Source: Alnus glutinosa
Lineage: Eukaryota; Streptophyta; Magnoliopsida; Fagales; Betulaceae
Assembly (NCBI RefSeq): GCF_958979055.1
Contig: NC_084894.1
Location: 26,793,616 to 26,857,615, forward strand
Direction of reading: 5' to 3'
DNA length: 64,000 nt
This document shows positions 50,623 through 62,900 of this stretch, piece by piece (the first letter of the stretch is position 1; each line of letters begins with the position of its first letter). The position numbers were made by a program, and so were the translations under genes. A model generated the notes under the pieces. The model ran no database searches, was not told the DNA's origin, and worked only from the letters and a program-made list of their open reading frames with translations.

Positions 50623-53600
50623 CTAGATTCTGCTAATATCACGACCAAACACGAAGGTTGTAAGCCAGTTGATTGCCACATAAAATCTGTTCCTCCAGCT
50701 TACAACACGAGTCAGATATGCTGAGCGCCAAATAAACCAACTGACAAATCCTGCCATGGATAATCCTTTTGCCTCCTGCAAAATTGCGGTTGCATCAGTC
50801 CAATTGCACTTAATAGCTCAAGAGAGAAGGCCCAGGAGTGACTAGAAACTCACCTTGCTTTGCCTAAGATCTACGAGAGCCTTGTATCTGCCAATGGTTG
50901 CCATGCTTCCTAGATGCTTGTAAACAAATGGATCTCCGAGTTCCATGCCATTTGCACCATTGGCATGACCGCCACCAGCTTTACCAATCCTGTTCAATAG
51001 ATGCGATAGATATTTCCCTTGCCGCTCTGCAACCTTGAAAACTCAAAAAGAGGCATATTAAAGAGCCAACACCAAAATTGCCAGCCAAAGAGAAACATAA
51101 TAGCATATTTAGTTATGCAAAAACCTTGGCCACTCAAAATCCAGATCAATATTTCAAGCATGATAGGAAATCTTACACTAGGATTGCGGCCGAACAAGCT
51201 TCTTGGGAAATCACCACTACCATCAATAGATATAAAGCATCACACTATTTTGTCCATCACATTTTTAATGGGGTAGCCACTTGAAGTTTGGAGTACTTAA
51301 GACTTAATTCAGTCGCTAATTTAATATTACAGAACTAAAGTTATCCTATCTTAGTAATAATATTGACCTTCCAAAACATGAGGTGGGATGTAACGGATAT
51401 TATTGATTCATGAAATATGCAAATAACACAAATCTGCAATCATCTGGGATATCTCTGACTTCAACAGTTCACCAGGAAGATTACTAATATCTTAAAAATA
51501 AATAAAAAATAAAGCTGTTCATAGATAAGCAGCTTACCTGAGCCAAAGCTGGAAGGGTTGGTTTTCCAGTACTTTCAAGAAACCCACTGCAGTCACCAAT
51601 TGCAAACACATCCTGTACGGAAGGAATGCGTAGCCACTCGTCAACACCAATCCTGTATTCACGAATAGGATTCGTTAACTCGTTCTAATGCCTATGTTTT
51701 CAAAGCATGCCTACCAATTTGGATATGAATATGATTGACACGCAGAGCAAAAGATGAAAATGAACCAATTTACTATGGAATTGTGATATAATGAACATTA
51801 TGGCATCCAATGGAAAACCTAATCATAAAAGCAACCAAAAAAAATGACGTATAGGAGGCAATAAAAATTATTTTCAAGAGTAAAATTGATCTAAATACTA
51901 TACAAGTACTGAAATCCAACTTGGTTGATGCTTAAAGACATTCTAATGGGGAGGGGTGAGGGGTGGGGGGTGGGGGAGAAAAGAAGCAAACTGTCTTTCT
52001 TAAGAACCTACAAAAAGATTTCAAAAGGTACATAATAACGATTTCCAGAATTTCCCAGCCAATTGTCCCAAGAGTTAGAGAGACCTTGTTGATCAATTTC
52101 GGACAATCTTTACAAGAATAGGAAATTCCCCCTTCAAAACAGTATAATAACTAGAGGTATGAATTGGTCAAAAACCTCATATGGAACTGAGAATGATGAA
52201 GAAATGCACTGTCATGAGCCAAAAACAAAAAGTAACCAACCTTCCACCTGGAGATTTTGGAAGCTCCAGAGAGTTAACAAGAGGAGAGGGACCAACACCC
52301 GTAGACCACACTAATAGCCCATATGGAACCTCTGTGCCATCATTAAGAATTAACTTCTGAGCTTTAACATCCTTGACAATCCCACGGACAAGACGAACTC
52401 CTGACTGAGAGAAACCACTAAATGAAAAATGAATAGATCCATAACTAAAAGGGGAGGCTGGTTGTTGGGGGTTAATAATTGCAATGTCCACAGTTGTCCA
52501 ATATCCCAATTGTTGCTAGGGAGAGGTGTCTTACGTATCCTTAAGAGAAGCCCCAAGTTCCTTTTAGAGAAAAATGGTTCCTTTTGGATTTTACCTTTTA
52601 CAGTTGATGTCTTCCACAACAAAGATCAGACTAAAACTTTCAATTTGAGAATATGCAATACATAATCCAGAGCAACATTTTTAAGACACATACAAACAAG
52701 TTCTTCCACTTAATCATGCATCTCTTACCTTTGTCAACTGTTTAGTAGCATAGTGCCTGAGGCTATCATCAAAGGAAGATAATATCTCGTTTGCCTGTGA
52801 ATCCAAGAAAAATTTACTCAATATTTACTTGAAACATGTTTTGCAATTGCAAGTATGCAATGGTTTTTTGTCACAATAACAGTTCTAGTGATGCCTCGAA
52901 GCAAATACAGAACCCTTATCCAAACAAGGTGATTGCGTGGATAGAAATAACACTAGTGGAAATATTTTATAAAGGAAATATTCATACAAGAATATCTCAT
53001 AGCTTAAGTTGTTATTAAACAAACCTCAATCAAAGTAACGTGGATATAGTCTTTCACATGCGCATATGTTTGGCGAACATCATTGGTGATAAAATCACTT
53101 AGTTCACCACTGAATTCAACTCCTGTGGGACCACCTCCCACAACAACACAGTGTAGAAGTCTGCTTTTCTCTTCCTCTGAAATGCCTGCCTCCAACCCAA
53201 ATTCAATAGTAGCATTGCCAATTAAAGTGCACATCATATGATCTTATTCTTAATTCAAGAAAAAAAAAAAAAAAAAGATCATTGCGATAGCATACCAGGC
53301 ACGTCAGACAGCATCAAGTTTAGGAGTAGCTTCCTACGAATTTCCTGGGCATGGTAAACTTCCCGAAGAAAAATCGCATGTTCTTTCACCCCATGGATTC
53401 CAAAAGTTAAGGGCTGTGCCCCCAAAGCAATTACCAATTTGTCATATGCAATCTTAAACTTCCATGGATCCAGGGTGTCCGATCCATAAGTAACAGTCTC
53501 ACAGTGCACCTTCAATTATCCAAGACCAAATTCTTACAATTGAGCCTCTGCGAAACTCAAAACTCCAAGATTGTTATAGACCCACATATGTATAACTAGA

Positions 53601-54617
53601 CCATTCGTTAGATTTATCATACTATTCAAATATAATAAGCAAAAGACCACTGCTTTTCCAATCAACTTTGGTCATGAAATGTTCGACTTTTTCTTATTTT
53701 GCAGATTGTACCCAACAAGAGTTGGTTACTGAATCAAATGCAATTCTATAACTTATTATAGCTTAACGTCAAACTCAATAATGTTCCAGATAATAAATAA
53801 GTAAAAAAATCCAACAGGGAAAAAAAAAAGTTTATAACAAAGGAAGCCCTGCAATTTGGGAACCCAGAACAAACAAGAATTCTGGAAACAATTTCCTGCA
53901 ATACAAATTGCTGCCGTAAAATTATCATCAACTAAAACCCTCCAAAACTGTAGCCCATTACCTCACTACCCAAAAGGACTACATTTTTTTACGCGGGAAT
54001 AAATAAAAATTACAATTTTACTTACAATTTTTCCAGACCCACATTGCAGTTCAATCAATTTTCCCTTTTCTTTTCTTCCTCATTTGATTACACTATTCAA
54101 TAAAACTTTCTAAAAAGAGCCTTTTCAGACAATGTTCTCAAAAAGTCAAAAAAGCTAAACTTTTCCCACAATCCAACAAACCCAAAAAGGAAAGCTAACA
54201 TACCGAATGATTATCGGGATCGATGCCCGTACAATTGGACAAGAAGAAGTACGACCCGGGTTCGCGAGAGATGGCGGGTTGGATCCTGCTGATGGGTTCG
54301 GCGACGGACCTGAACTCTAGGGTCCCCACGCAGGTGGAAGCCAGAAGGGGCGTGAACACCATGTGGTTCCGAGGAGACACGCACACGACGTCGTAGAGGT
54401 TGGTGTCGAGGCCCTTCATGAGCCTGCAAGCGGCCCACCCTGAGCCGACCACCACCACCCTCGGCTTCTCCTGGGGCACCGTGGGTCCCAGGCCCGAGTA
54501 CTCATTGGTCGTCGCTTCGGTGCTCAAGCACGCCAGAGAAGCCAATGGAAATGGGTTCAGCGCTCTGTTTCTGGGTTTGATGCCCGACACTCGGATTAGG
54601 CTTCTGAACCAAGCCAT
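50623..54617 (-). CDS. NDA2: Internal alternative NAD(P)H-ubiquinone oxidoreductase, mitochondrial (NDA group)
   Basis: Eight exons: 54617-54204, 53509-53296, 53185-53025, 52794-52729, 52404-52241, 51652-51538, 51033-50854 and 50775-50623, giving 488 aa in a consistent frame. A type II NADH dehydrogenase of the inner side of the mitochondrial inner membrane, it passes electrons from NADH to ubiquinone without pumping protons. The N terminus is basic and hydroxylated, as in mitochondrial presequences. The FAD-binding GxGxxA fold is [13 protein letters not shown], the NAD-binding fold [16 protein letters not shown], and the second FAD motif VFAIGDCSG. The end, [10 protein letters not shown], is the standard NDA1/NDA2 terminus. 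No EF-hand insert, so it is not an NDB. NDA1 versus NDA2 cannot be settled here. A broken partial copy lies at 58781-59600. Confidence 0.94.
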
Positions 54618-55072
54618 TGTGGAATCTTTGTATCGGTCTCTCAAATGGGTCTCTGTTTCGCTATCTGAGATTCTGAAGAAGAAGAAGGACTCCGAGATTT
54701 TTGGCTTTGACTTGAGTTCTCTGCTACATCTTTGAGTGGCTGGCTCGGTGGTGATGAATGATTGCGTGGCAGCTGCTTAAGGCAGACAGTTGGCGTCTGT
54801 GACGGAATTTGAGTGACAGCAGGAAACGGTTTCTCCTGCATTTCCCCGATTCGCATTTTTATCCCGCCCCGCCCGACTCCAATATAGCAATATTCACTCG
54901 ACATATTTGAGTGAATAAAAGAGGATAAGAGTGTTACATGTATCATTATTTTTTTAAATAAATATCAGACTGATGATCATTGCAATATCAACTAATAAAA
55001 TAAAAGCAAAATAAAAGTATAATATGTAATTTAACACTATAAAATATCACCCAGAACATATGGTTCATAATT

Positions 55073-55642
55073 TAGGAGTAAAAATACGGATGTGAATGCG
55101 TTATTAGCAATATCTATATCCGCATTATGTGATGATCATTTTTAAGTATTCGTATCTGTGTGGTTATTAAATGCGATTATTATCCACTATTCGCATATGT
55201 GGTAATGGCCATTTTGGATTACTATCAAAATTTATATACAACTTTAAATAATGTGGTTATTACTATATGCAAGTTTAAATAAATTAAGATTTCGTTTGTT
55301 ACACAATTTACGATTATCAACCATAAAAGGTCATTGTTTTATAGAGTAATCGATATTTGGATTACTCAAAGAAAAAAATAAAAAAAAAAAAGAAGAAAAA
55401 GTAAATGTAGTGAGCTATGACTTTGATATGATAGTGAAAAAAACCTAACATAACATAAAGATTTTAAACTTACCGAATTTAAAATGAACATTGTTTAGTG
55501 ATTTTATATATATACAGAGGGAATGTGGATGTGGTTATTAACCGCATTTGCATACCCTAAAATTGCATCCGCATATGCGGATAGCGAATAGGTGCTAATA
55601 GTAGATGCGGGTGATTATTATCCACCCTCATTTTTACCCCTA
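55073..55642. mobile_element. hAT-like non-autonomous element
   Basis: Left end TAGGAGTAAAAAT and inverted right end TAGGGGTAAAAAT match. Subterminal GCGGATA / TATCCGC-like short motifs recur many times in both arms, as in hAT elements. GTTCATAA (55063-55070) and GTTCATAT (55643-55650) make an 8-bp duplication with one mismatch, although two extra T lie between the left copy and the TIR. No transposase. Confidence 0.6.
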
Positions 55643-56272
55643 GTTCATATTGCTTTATTTAACAAACAATAATAATAATAACAAATAAAAAATTTTAAAT
55701 TTTAAAAATTTTAATTTTAATTTTTTTTAAAAAAAAAGCCTTTAGTTGACTTCTTTCTTTTGTCATCCTTTCTTTCCGCTCTTTTTAGATGGTTATCAGT
55801 ATTTTTTGATGTAACTACCGACTGAAAAAAATAATGACATTTTGTTTATGATCTCTTTTAACATCTTTAAGAATAGACTGAGTTAATTGAGAAGAAAACC
55901 TTCTCCAATTTAAAATTACGTACAGGCTTATTCTGATTTAACCCTGAACTATGCCACCTTCTTTTACAATATTACGGTAAAAGCCGCTAGGCCATAGGCT
56001 AGCTTCTTTTCGTGATAGTTAGTTAAAATATGTTACGTAAGTATGATAAAAGAGAGTGAAAAATAGGATCAGACTAATTTTATTTTATTTTATTTTTAAG
56101 GAATTGTGCAAACTTTTATTCTGAATAAATATATGTTATAAAAAAGAAGAAAAAGAAGAAGAAGAAGAATAAGAGACATTTTGTTCTTTTCAAGACTGGC
56201 CTTGTCAACCTTATCTCAATTGTCGAGGATCAGTGTAATCATCCGTCCTCACATACAAGTATTAGGTTACTT

Positions 56273-56384
56273 GAAATGAAGAGGAGCCGGTCCTTTATTT
56301 TATAAGGGGTAAAATAGTTCAAAAAAAAAGGTGAAATGACTATTTTACCTCTTATAAAATAAAGGACCGGCTCTTTTTCATTTC
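56273..56384. mobile_element. Short palindromic MITE
   Basis: GAAATGAAGAGGAGCCGGTC and its inverted partner GACCGGCTCTTTTTCATTTC bound arms of about 50 bp around a short A-rich loop. A strong hairpin. Target duplication not clear. Confidence 0.8.
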
Positions 56385-57137
56385 ATTTGAAATAGAGGAG
56401 ATCCGCTTCCCACCTACAAAGATTAATAGACAACAAGGGCCATTTGATATTGACTGGCTGGCCTTCTGCCCTGCGATGGTAGATCATTCTCTTTGAAAAT
56501 TGAACACTTCAAAAGTTTGAAGATAACTCATCTTTCGAGCATATTCAGTTGCTAAATAAGCTTGAAAATGACTCAACTTTCGAACACATTCAGTTGCTAA
56601 ATGAACAACTTTTCACAGTGTTTGTAAGCGTTCTTAAAATTTATCTGTTTCTCTCCTCCTTACATATTAAGAGTGGAAAACACCCATGTAATCTGTTCTT
56701 TCTTTCCCTTTCTTGAATTGAATAGGGAAAAAAAACAGAAACATCTTCCGTCTTAATTAGAGATAACTTTAGAATAATCAGAAAAGCTTCTATTTTATTC
56801 TTTGGGTGAAAACCAAAAAAGAAAGGAATCACCATTTTGATCCCTCCGGAGAACACACATGCTCTGTGGGTATTCCTTTTTATTAAATTTTATTCTTAAA
56901 GATTTTCTATTAATTTGAGATAATGTTATTATATTAGTTTAATCTTGTAACCCGGAAAAAAAAAAACACTTGTGATTCCAAAATAAGCTTATAAATCCTT
57001 ATGGTATACTTCGTAACAAAATGATCTATCCGTACAAATTTCGGCCATTTTTCCTATGAGAGCAATTTTTATAAAATTATAATTTTACCCTCAAATAATA
57101 ATAATAATAAAAAAGTACAAGTAAAAACAAAAATATA

Positions 57138-57302
57138 CATATATTCACAAGGGCACTATGTTGTTGAATAACCAAAACTGAACCATTGATGTTGAAGTTT
57201 GAAGAAGCCCAGCCAAGAGATCTCCAACCATATCAATGTCTCTTGAAGCTGCAACTGCCTGTGCTCCATTGTTCACATACTTCTCCACATATCCAACTTA
57301 AC
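57138..57302 (-). other. Clean short open frame, possible last-exon remnant
   Basis: From a possible splice acceptor (GGGTTAAG) at about 57297, the minus strand reads about 50 codons without interruption to a TGA, including EKYVNNGAQAVAASRD and VGDLLAGLLQTS. The codon composition looks coding, but I do not recognise the family and no further exon was found on either side. Confidence 0.3.
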
Positions 57303-58199
57303 CCAATGTCACATACCTGAGCAATTAATTCATAATTATACATGTAACTAGAAAGCATACATATAAATTATAAAATGAGGCCTTTTCTCATCCATTTGGA
57401 AGCCCACGAAAAAAATATCAAATCAAGAGCACAAACATGCTACAACCCAGTGTAAGCATAGCAGCATAAAATTCTTATGAAACTAATCCCTTTGTTTGGT
57501 TAGTGAGAAAGCTGAGGAAAAATAAAAACAGAAGGCAGAGCTATAGTATTTGGAAACATCATCTCTGCTTGGTCATTTTAACAAACACTTATTAACTTGA
57601 TTGAAGAATCAAATCTTGTAAATGAAGATAGCACTAATTGGTTTTTGGAATATATATATATATATGCTACAACACCAACAAAAAAACAACATCAACAGCA
57701 ACAACTACATCACATATTGCTTTTCAATGGTACATCTTTGAACAACAACAAATTCGACCACAACTGCTTGAAACAGATCTGAGACACTATCTTCAAAACA
57801 AAATCAAAAGACTAAACGAAAACAAAATCTACCAATCCAAGACATTATAAAAAACACACTACCACAAACATTTCTGACAATCCAAATGCAAAATTCAAAA
57901 TGAAAAATCTAAAGAACAAATTTAATGATTATGATAATAGCTTACCGAATGAGACGCTGAAGCTGACGTGGATGCCTAGATCCAAAAGCAAGATCACCTG
58001 TGTATCATGCCCAGACTGTCAGTGGAGGCGTTTAGCTTTGGCTTGTTGGCTGAAAGATGAACAGAGAGGGAACGGTTTTTGGCTTCTGGCAATTCATTGG
58101 TAATATGGAAAGATTTTTGAACTTTCACTGACCTGCTAATGTGGCACATTATAGACTGTTCATTGTAACAAACGGTCCGGATTAAAGGAATTATAGTAA
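57303..58199. other. Intergenic DNA
   Basis: AT-rich, with a TA run near 57650. A GC-richer patch at 57945-58090 may be gene-derived but was not identified. Confidence 0.35.
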
Positions 58200-58780
58200 T
58201 CAGTCTTCACCTTCAAAGTTTTCACCTGACACCTGATCATCTACAGTAGTATCACCTTCAGGGACCATATCACCTGAAACAGTATCAGAATAGACACATT
58301 GGTCTGCACTTCCATATCTGCCTATTGCTTTTGACTCATCAACCACTATATGAACTCCACACTTTTTCACTTCAGCCCAGCTACAAAGCTCGAAGGACAC
58401 CTCCATTTCCTCTCCATTTACAAGCTCTATTATTTCTAATGAAGGTCCAGGCACCACCACTTTATTTTTTACGACATGCAACCGGAATAAAACCAAATGA
58501 TCCGAACTGTATACAAAAAAGGGAAAATTTACTGGGAAAAGAGCACGTCAGTGGCCTCTAGTTTTATTATGAATTATCACAAATTTCAGTCACTCGCGGA
58601 TCCAATTCTTTCTTCTTTGCGTAAACAAAGCAAATAAGTAATACGCGAATCTCACCCTCTGCAAGAGAAGGAACATGAAAGGATATTGAAGATCCAATTC
58701 TCTGATGGCTGAACCAATTTGGAACCTCACTACCAGGGAGGAAAATTAAATGGTTACACATGTCACCCTCTGCTGAACCA
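58200..58780 (-). pseudogene. Detached TNL C-terminal (C-JID) fragment
   Basis: The minus strand holds FLPGSEVPNWFSHQRIGSSI, a hallmark of the post-LRR C-JID domain of TIR-NB-LRR proteins, and ends with a stop near 58567. A second frame (58496-58200) continues with VVVPGPSLEIIELVNGEEME and EVKKCGVHIVVDE, the later part of the same domain. The two pieces are out of frame with each other. No LRR, NB-ARC or TIR lies upstream; the domain directly joins NDA-derived sequence at about 58780. It is similar to, but clearly diverged from, the C-JID exon at 59981-60499. Confidence 0.85.
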
Positions 58781-59600
58781 ATTCTGCTAATATCACAACC
58801 AAACACGAAGGCTGATTGCCACACAAATCTGTTCCTCCAGCTTTTAACACAAGTGACTCAGATATGCTGAGCACCAAATAAACCAACTGACAAATCCTGC
58901 AAAATTGCTGCGGCATCATTCCATGGTCTAATTTAACTTAAAATCTCAAGAGAGAAGGCCAAGGAATGACTAGAAACTCACCTTGCTTTGCCAAATATAT
59001 CTACTAGAGCCTTGTATCTGCCAATGCTTGTAAACAAATGGATTGATCTCCCAGTTCCATGCCATTTGCCTCCTGCAAAATTGCTGCTGCAAAATTACCA
59101 CATATGAGTAACTAGACTATTCGTTGGATTTATCATATCATTCAAATTCAAATATAATAAGCAAAAGACAACTGCTTTTCCCTTCAACTTTGATCATGAA
59201 ATTAGTTCGACTTTTTCTTATTTTGCAGATTGCACCAGACAAGTGTTAGCTAGTGCATCAAATGGAATTCTATAACTTATTATAAAGCTTACACATGTGG
59301 TCCACGCAGGTGGAGGCCAGGAGGGGCATGAACACCATGTGGTTCCGAGGAGACGCACACTAGAGCTTGATGTCGAGGCCCTTCATGAACCTGCAAGCAG
59401 CCCACCCGGAGCCCACCACCACCACCCTTGGCTTCACCTCCGGCACCGTGGGCCCCAGGCCCGAGTACTGATCGGTGGCTTCAGTGCTCAACCACGCCAG
59501 AGAAGCCAATGGAAATGGGTTCAGCGCTCTGTTTCTGGTTTTGATGCTGGAGACTCGGATTAGGCTTCTGAACCAAAAAAAATGAAAAGTGGAATCTTTG
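58781..59600 (-). pseudogene. Truncated duplicate of the NDA gene
   Basis: On the minus strand it contains: an exon 1 copy at about 59600-59290 with damage (DNA matches 54617-54300 closely, with gaps); a piece of intron 1 (59250-59100, matching 53740-53590); a fragment of exon 7 (59080-58980); and an exon 8 copy (about 58900-58781), ending FVFGCDISRI where the intact gene has [10 protein letters not shown]. Exons 2 to 6 are missing. Frameshifts and an internal deletion (the residues around AINWLTT are gone) make it non-functional. The stop codon of the original is absent, so the frame runs into the C-JID fragment. Confidence 0.9.
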
Positions 59601-59830
59601 TATCAGAATCTCTGAACCAAGCCATATGAGACTTTGAAGATGAACAAGGCCTCTGTAATTTTTGCCTTTGACTTGAGTTGTTTGCAAGCATCTTTGGCTC
59701 GATGGTGAGGAATGATTGCTTGGCAGCTGCTTAAGGCATGCAGATGCCGTCTGTGAGTGAGGGAATTTCAGTGACAGCAGGAAACGGTTTCTCATGCATT
59801 TCACCAATTTGCTTTTTTATCCACCGCCAC
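59601..59830. repeat. Copied 5' flank of NDA
   Basis: Sequence such as GCAGCTGCTTAAGGCA and GACAGCAGGAAACGGTTTCTC recurs here and at about 54768-54830, in the same order relative to exon 1. This shows that the promoter-proximal region was copied with the gene. Confidence 0.85.
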
Positions 59831-59980
59831 GACCGTCTACAAAGAAAAAGAAGAATAAAAAATAAAATAAAATATTTTAATTTATTTTCAAAATATGAAA
59901 TTTTAAAAATAAAAAACCAGGAAGGGATATCTGGATACCATATATTTGGGGTGGAATTGTGCAAAATTATCTAGAATTAC

Positions 59981-62900
59981 TCATTGATTCGACAGATGGA
60001 TTCCACACCTCTTCACTTCCATTATTTGCGAATCAATTTCACACATTTTTGAGTTATGAATAAATCCTTGGTGCCTCATTTGTAGATCGACGGCGAACTC
60101 TATTTCATCTCCACTATTCATCTGAAGTCTTTCTATCCACATAGAGTCAGTAATCTTTAGTGCATGTATATGATCTTCAAAGATATGAAAAGCTGGGGTA
60201 ATCGGATGAGTATGTGGCACGTCATCCCAGTCATCCCAGTTATCGGACTGATCTCTCGAACTTTTATTACAAAATCTCCATTTCCATCTCAAATAACCAC
60301 TTTGCTCTAATATGTCTCTGGGTGCTTCCTTGTTTATTGCATAAACAATGCAGAAAAGCACCTTGTCGATTTTACCTTCCAATAACGGAGGTACACAAAA
60401 GGATATTGAAGAACCGATTGCTTGATGGCTAATCCAATTTGGAATCTCACTTCCGGGGAGGAAAACGACAGGATCTGCATCACCTGTCTTGCACATTGTC
60501 TATTTCAAAAAAGTGTTAATATGCGTCATAAAATGAGAGAGAGAGAGAGAGAGAGAAGAGAGAGATAACCTGAAGAAGATACGGGAGAACACTCTCCCTA
60601 AAATCAGATGATAGATTGTTGCAGCTTCCCATTCTAACATAAACTGGTATCCGTTGCAAACTCTCCAAATTTTGAATCTCAGCCAGTTTGGGGCAATTAT
60701 CAAGGTCAATAGATGTGGACACCATTTCGCACCAGTTGTCGAGATTATCAAGGTCAGAATATCCTGAACTCTCATTCGTCAGAACTGAGATTCTTTCCAA
60801 TGATGTGCAGCCATTTGCTTTCAAATGGTAGTGAAATTCATTGCAGAGTAGTGAAATTGATTGAAGAGTAGTACACTCATTCAAAATCAAAAGCTCTAAT
60901 TTAGGAAGGCGGCCGATGCAACTAGGTAGGTTACGAAAATTGTTTCTTGATAAATCCAATACTTCGAGTAAAGATAAACATTCAAATTCAATGGGGATCT
61001 CGTCTTCGGACAAATTGCGGCAACTGAGATCTAGACGTGTCAATGAACATAATTTAGAAATGGATAGCAAACTTATGCGGTTGGAGCTATGGGGTGATAT
61101 CATTCCTCCACATCCCGGTAATTTTAAAATACTGAGACTACTCAAAAGACCCAAGGACAATGGTATTTGCTCAATAGTAGTTCCGTCTGCAACCAAACAG
61201 CTTAAAGCCATCATATTCCCCCATTGTTCCGGTAACTTGTCGAGTTCTGAGCAGTCAGACAATATAAGATTTTGAAGAGATTTTAAGTTAGAAGTACAAC
61301 TAATTGGAAGACCCCTAAGCTTCTTGCACCCTGCTAAATCAAGTAATTTAAGTCCTTTTAGATGTCCAATGGACTCGTGGATCTTAACCAAGCTTGTACA
61401 AGTCTCAAGTATCAGTTCCTCCATATGTGAGGTTTGTGAGAACTCTGGTAGTTGCTTAATAGCGGTGAAGCTCACCTCCAGCTTTTTTAAAGCCGTCATA
61501 TTCCCTATTTGCTCCGGTAAATTTTCAAGATTAAAGCAACCCCACAAGTCTAGAGTTTCAAGAGACTCTAAGTTTGAAATACTATTTGGAAGATTCCTAA
61601 GCTTCACACAACTTCGTAAATTCAACAAAACAAGTCTTTTTAGAAGTCCAATAGACTTGTGAATCTCAACCAAGCTTGTACAACCATCAAGTTTCAGACT
61701 CTCCAAATGTGGGACATGTAAGAAGTTTGGTAACGTGATGAGACTACTACACCCAGAAAATGATGCAGTTTTGAGATTCATGAAAAGACCAAAGGATGAT
61801 GGTTGTTGATTCGGTAATTTTTCAAATGCCAAGCAGCCAGACAAGTCAAGAGTTTCAAGAGATTCTAAGTTAAAAATGCTTCTTGGAAGATACTTCAGAT
61901 TTGTACAATTCTCTAAATTCAATAAAACAAGTCTTTTGAGATGTCCAATGGACTCATGAACCTCAACCAAGTTTGTGCAACCTTCAAATATTAGTACCTC
62001 CAATTGTAGGGCTTGTGAGAAATCTGGTGATCTAGTGAGATATTTGGAATTGCTAAGATTAAGGACCTTCAACTTGTTGAAAATCTGTAAAAATAAAAGA
62101 AAAGTACTTGTTAGTTATACATTTAAACATTAACAAGAAAAAAAAAATCATTAGAAGATTTGTTGTACTTTATTCTTCTTCTTCCAAACTCGTTTGACTT
62201 TACTATGCTGCATGTCGAGAATAACAAGGTTTTCTAGATGAAAATCTTGTGGGAGAGATTTTAGAGGGCACTTATGCCAACAAAGCCATTTCAACTCTTT
62301 GGAGAGACATTCATAGGATCCTGTAAGTTGTACATCATTGATTTGGAGTAATCTCAAATTCGTCATTTTTTTAAATGCTTTAGTTTCCAGTTTTACATCT
62401 TCAAGTAGCGGGGGATTTAAGATAAGACCCTCCACTTTCTTCGAACCCTGACAAAATAGATTGCTGGATTAGCAACGCACATCCTCATATTGTGTAAATC
62501 TAGAATAACTTTGAACATGCCTATATATTCTCAACCTGACTTGATTTAGAAAAGTTTTGAAATTAACGTCAAATCACATATGAGTTACATGGATACACTA
62601 TTCAAATTATGAAGCATGCTTGGCCAAATGACAAAATGGCAAATCACACATGCATACGTACTTTTTTTTTTTCCTGAACATCTCACGCATACCTATATAA
62701 CATGTATATTATGTACATGTACATGTACATGTGCACAATATGTGTATATGCACATTCCACCTTTTTTTTTCATAAGTAAAAAATGCATATGCCTCTTACC
62801 GTAGGTTTGTGTAGTACATTTAAGACATCCTTGTAAAACCACAACCTGCTGCGTTTTCCTGGATATTTGGGCGATTCTTCACAAACAATTTCTCTTCCCA

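Larger units (their letters stand above)
54618..57137. other. Upstream flank of NDA and AT-rich intergenic DNA
   Basis: 54618-54870 should hold the NDA leader and promoter; it is similar to 59601-59830, showing that this flank was copied with the gene. The rest is AT-rich with two inverted-repeat elements listed separately. Confidence 0.5.
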
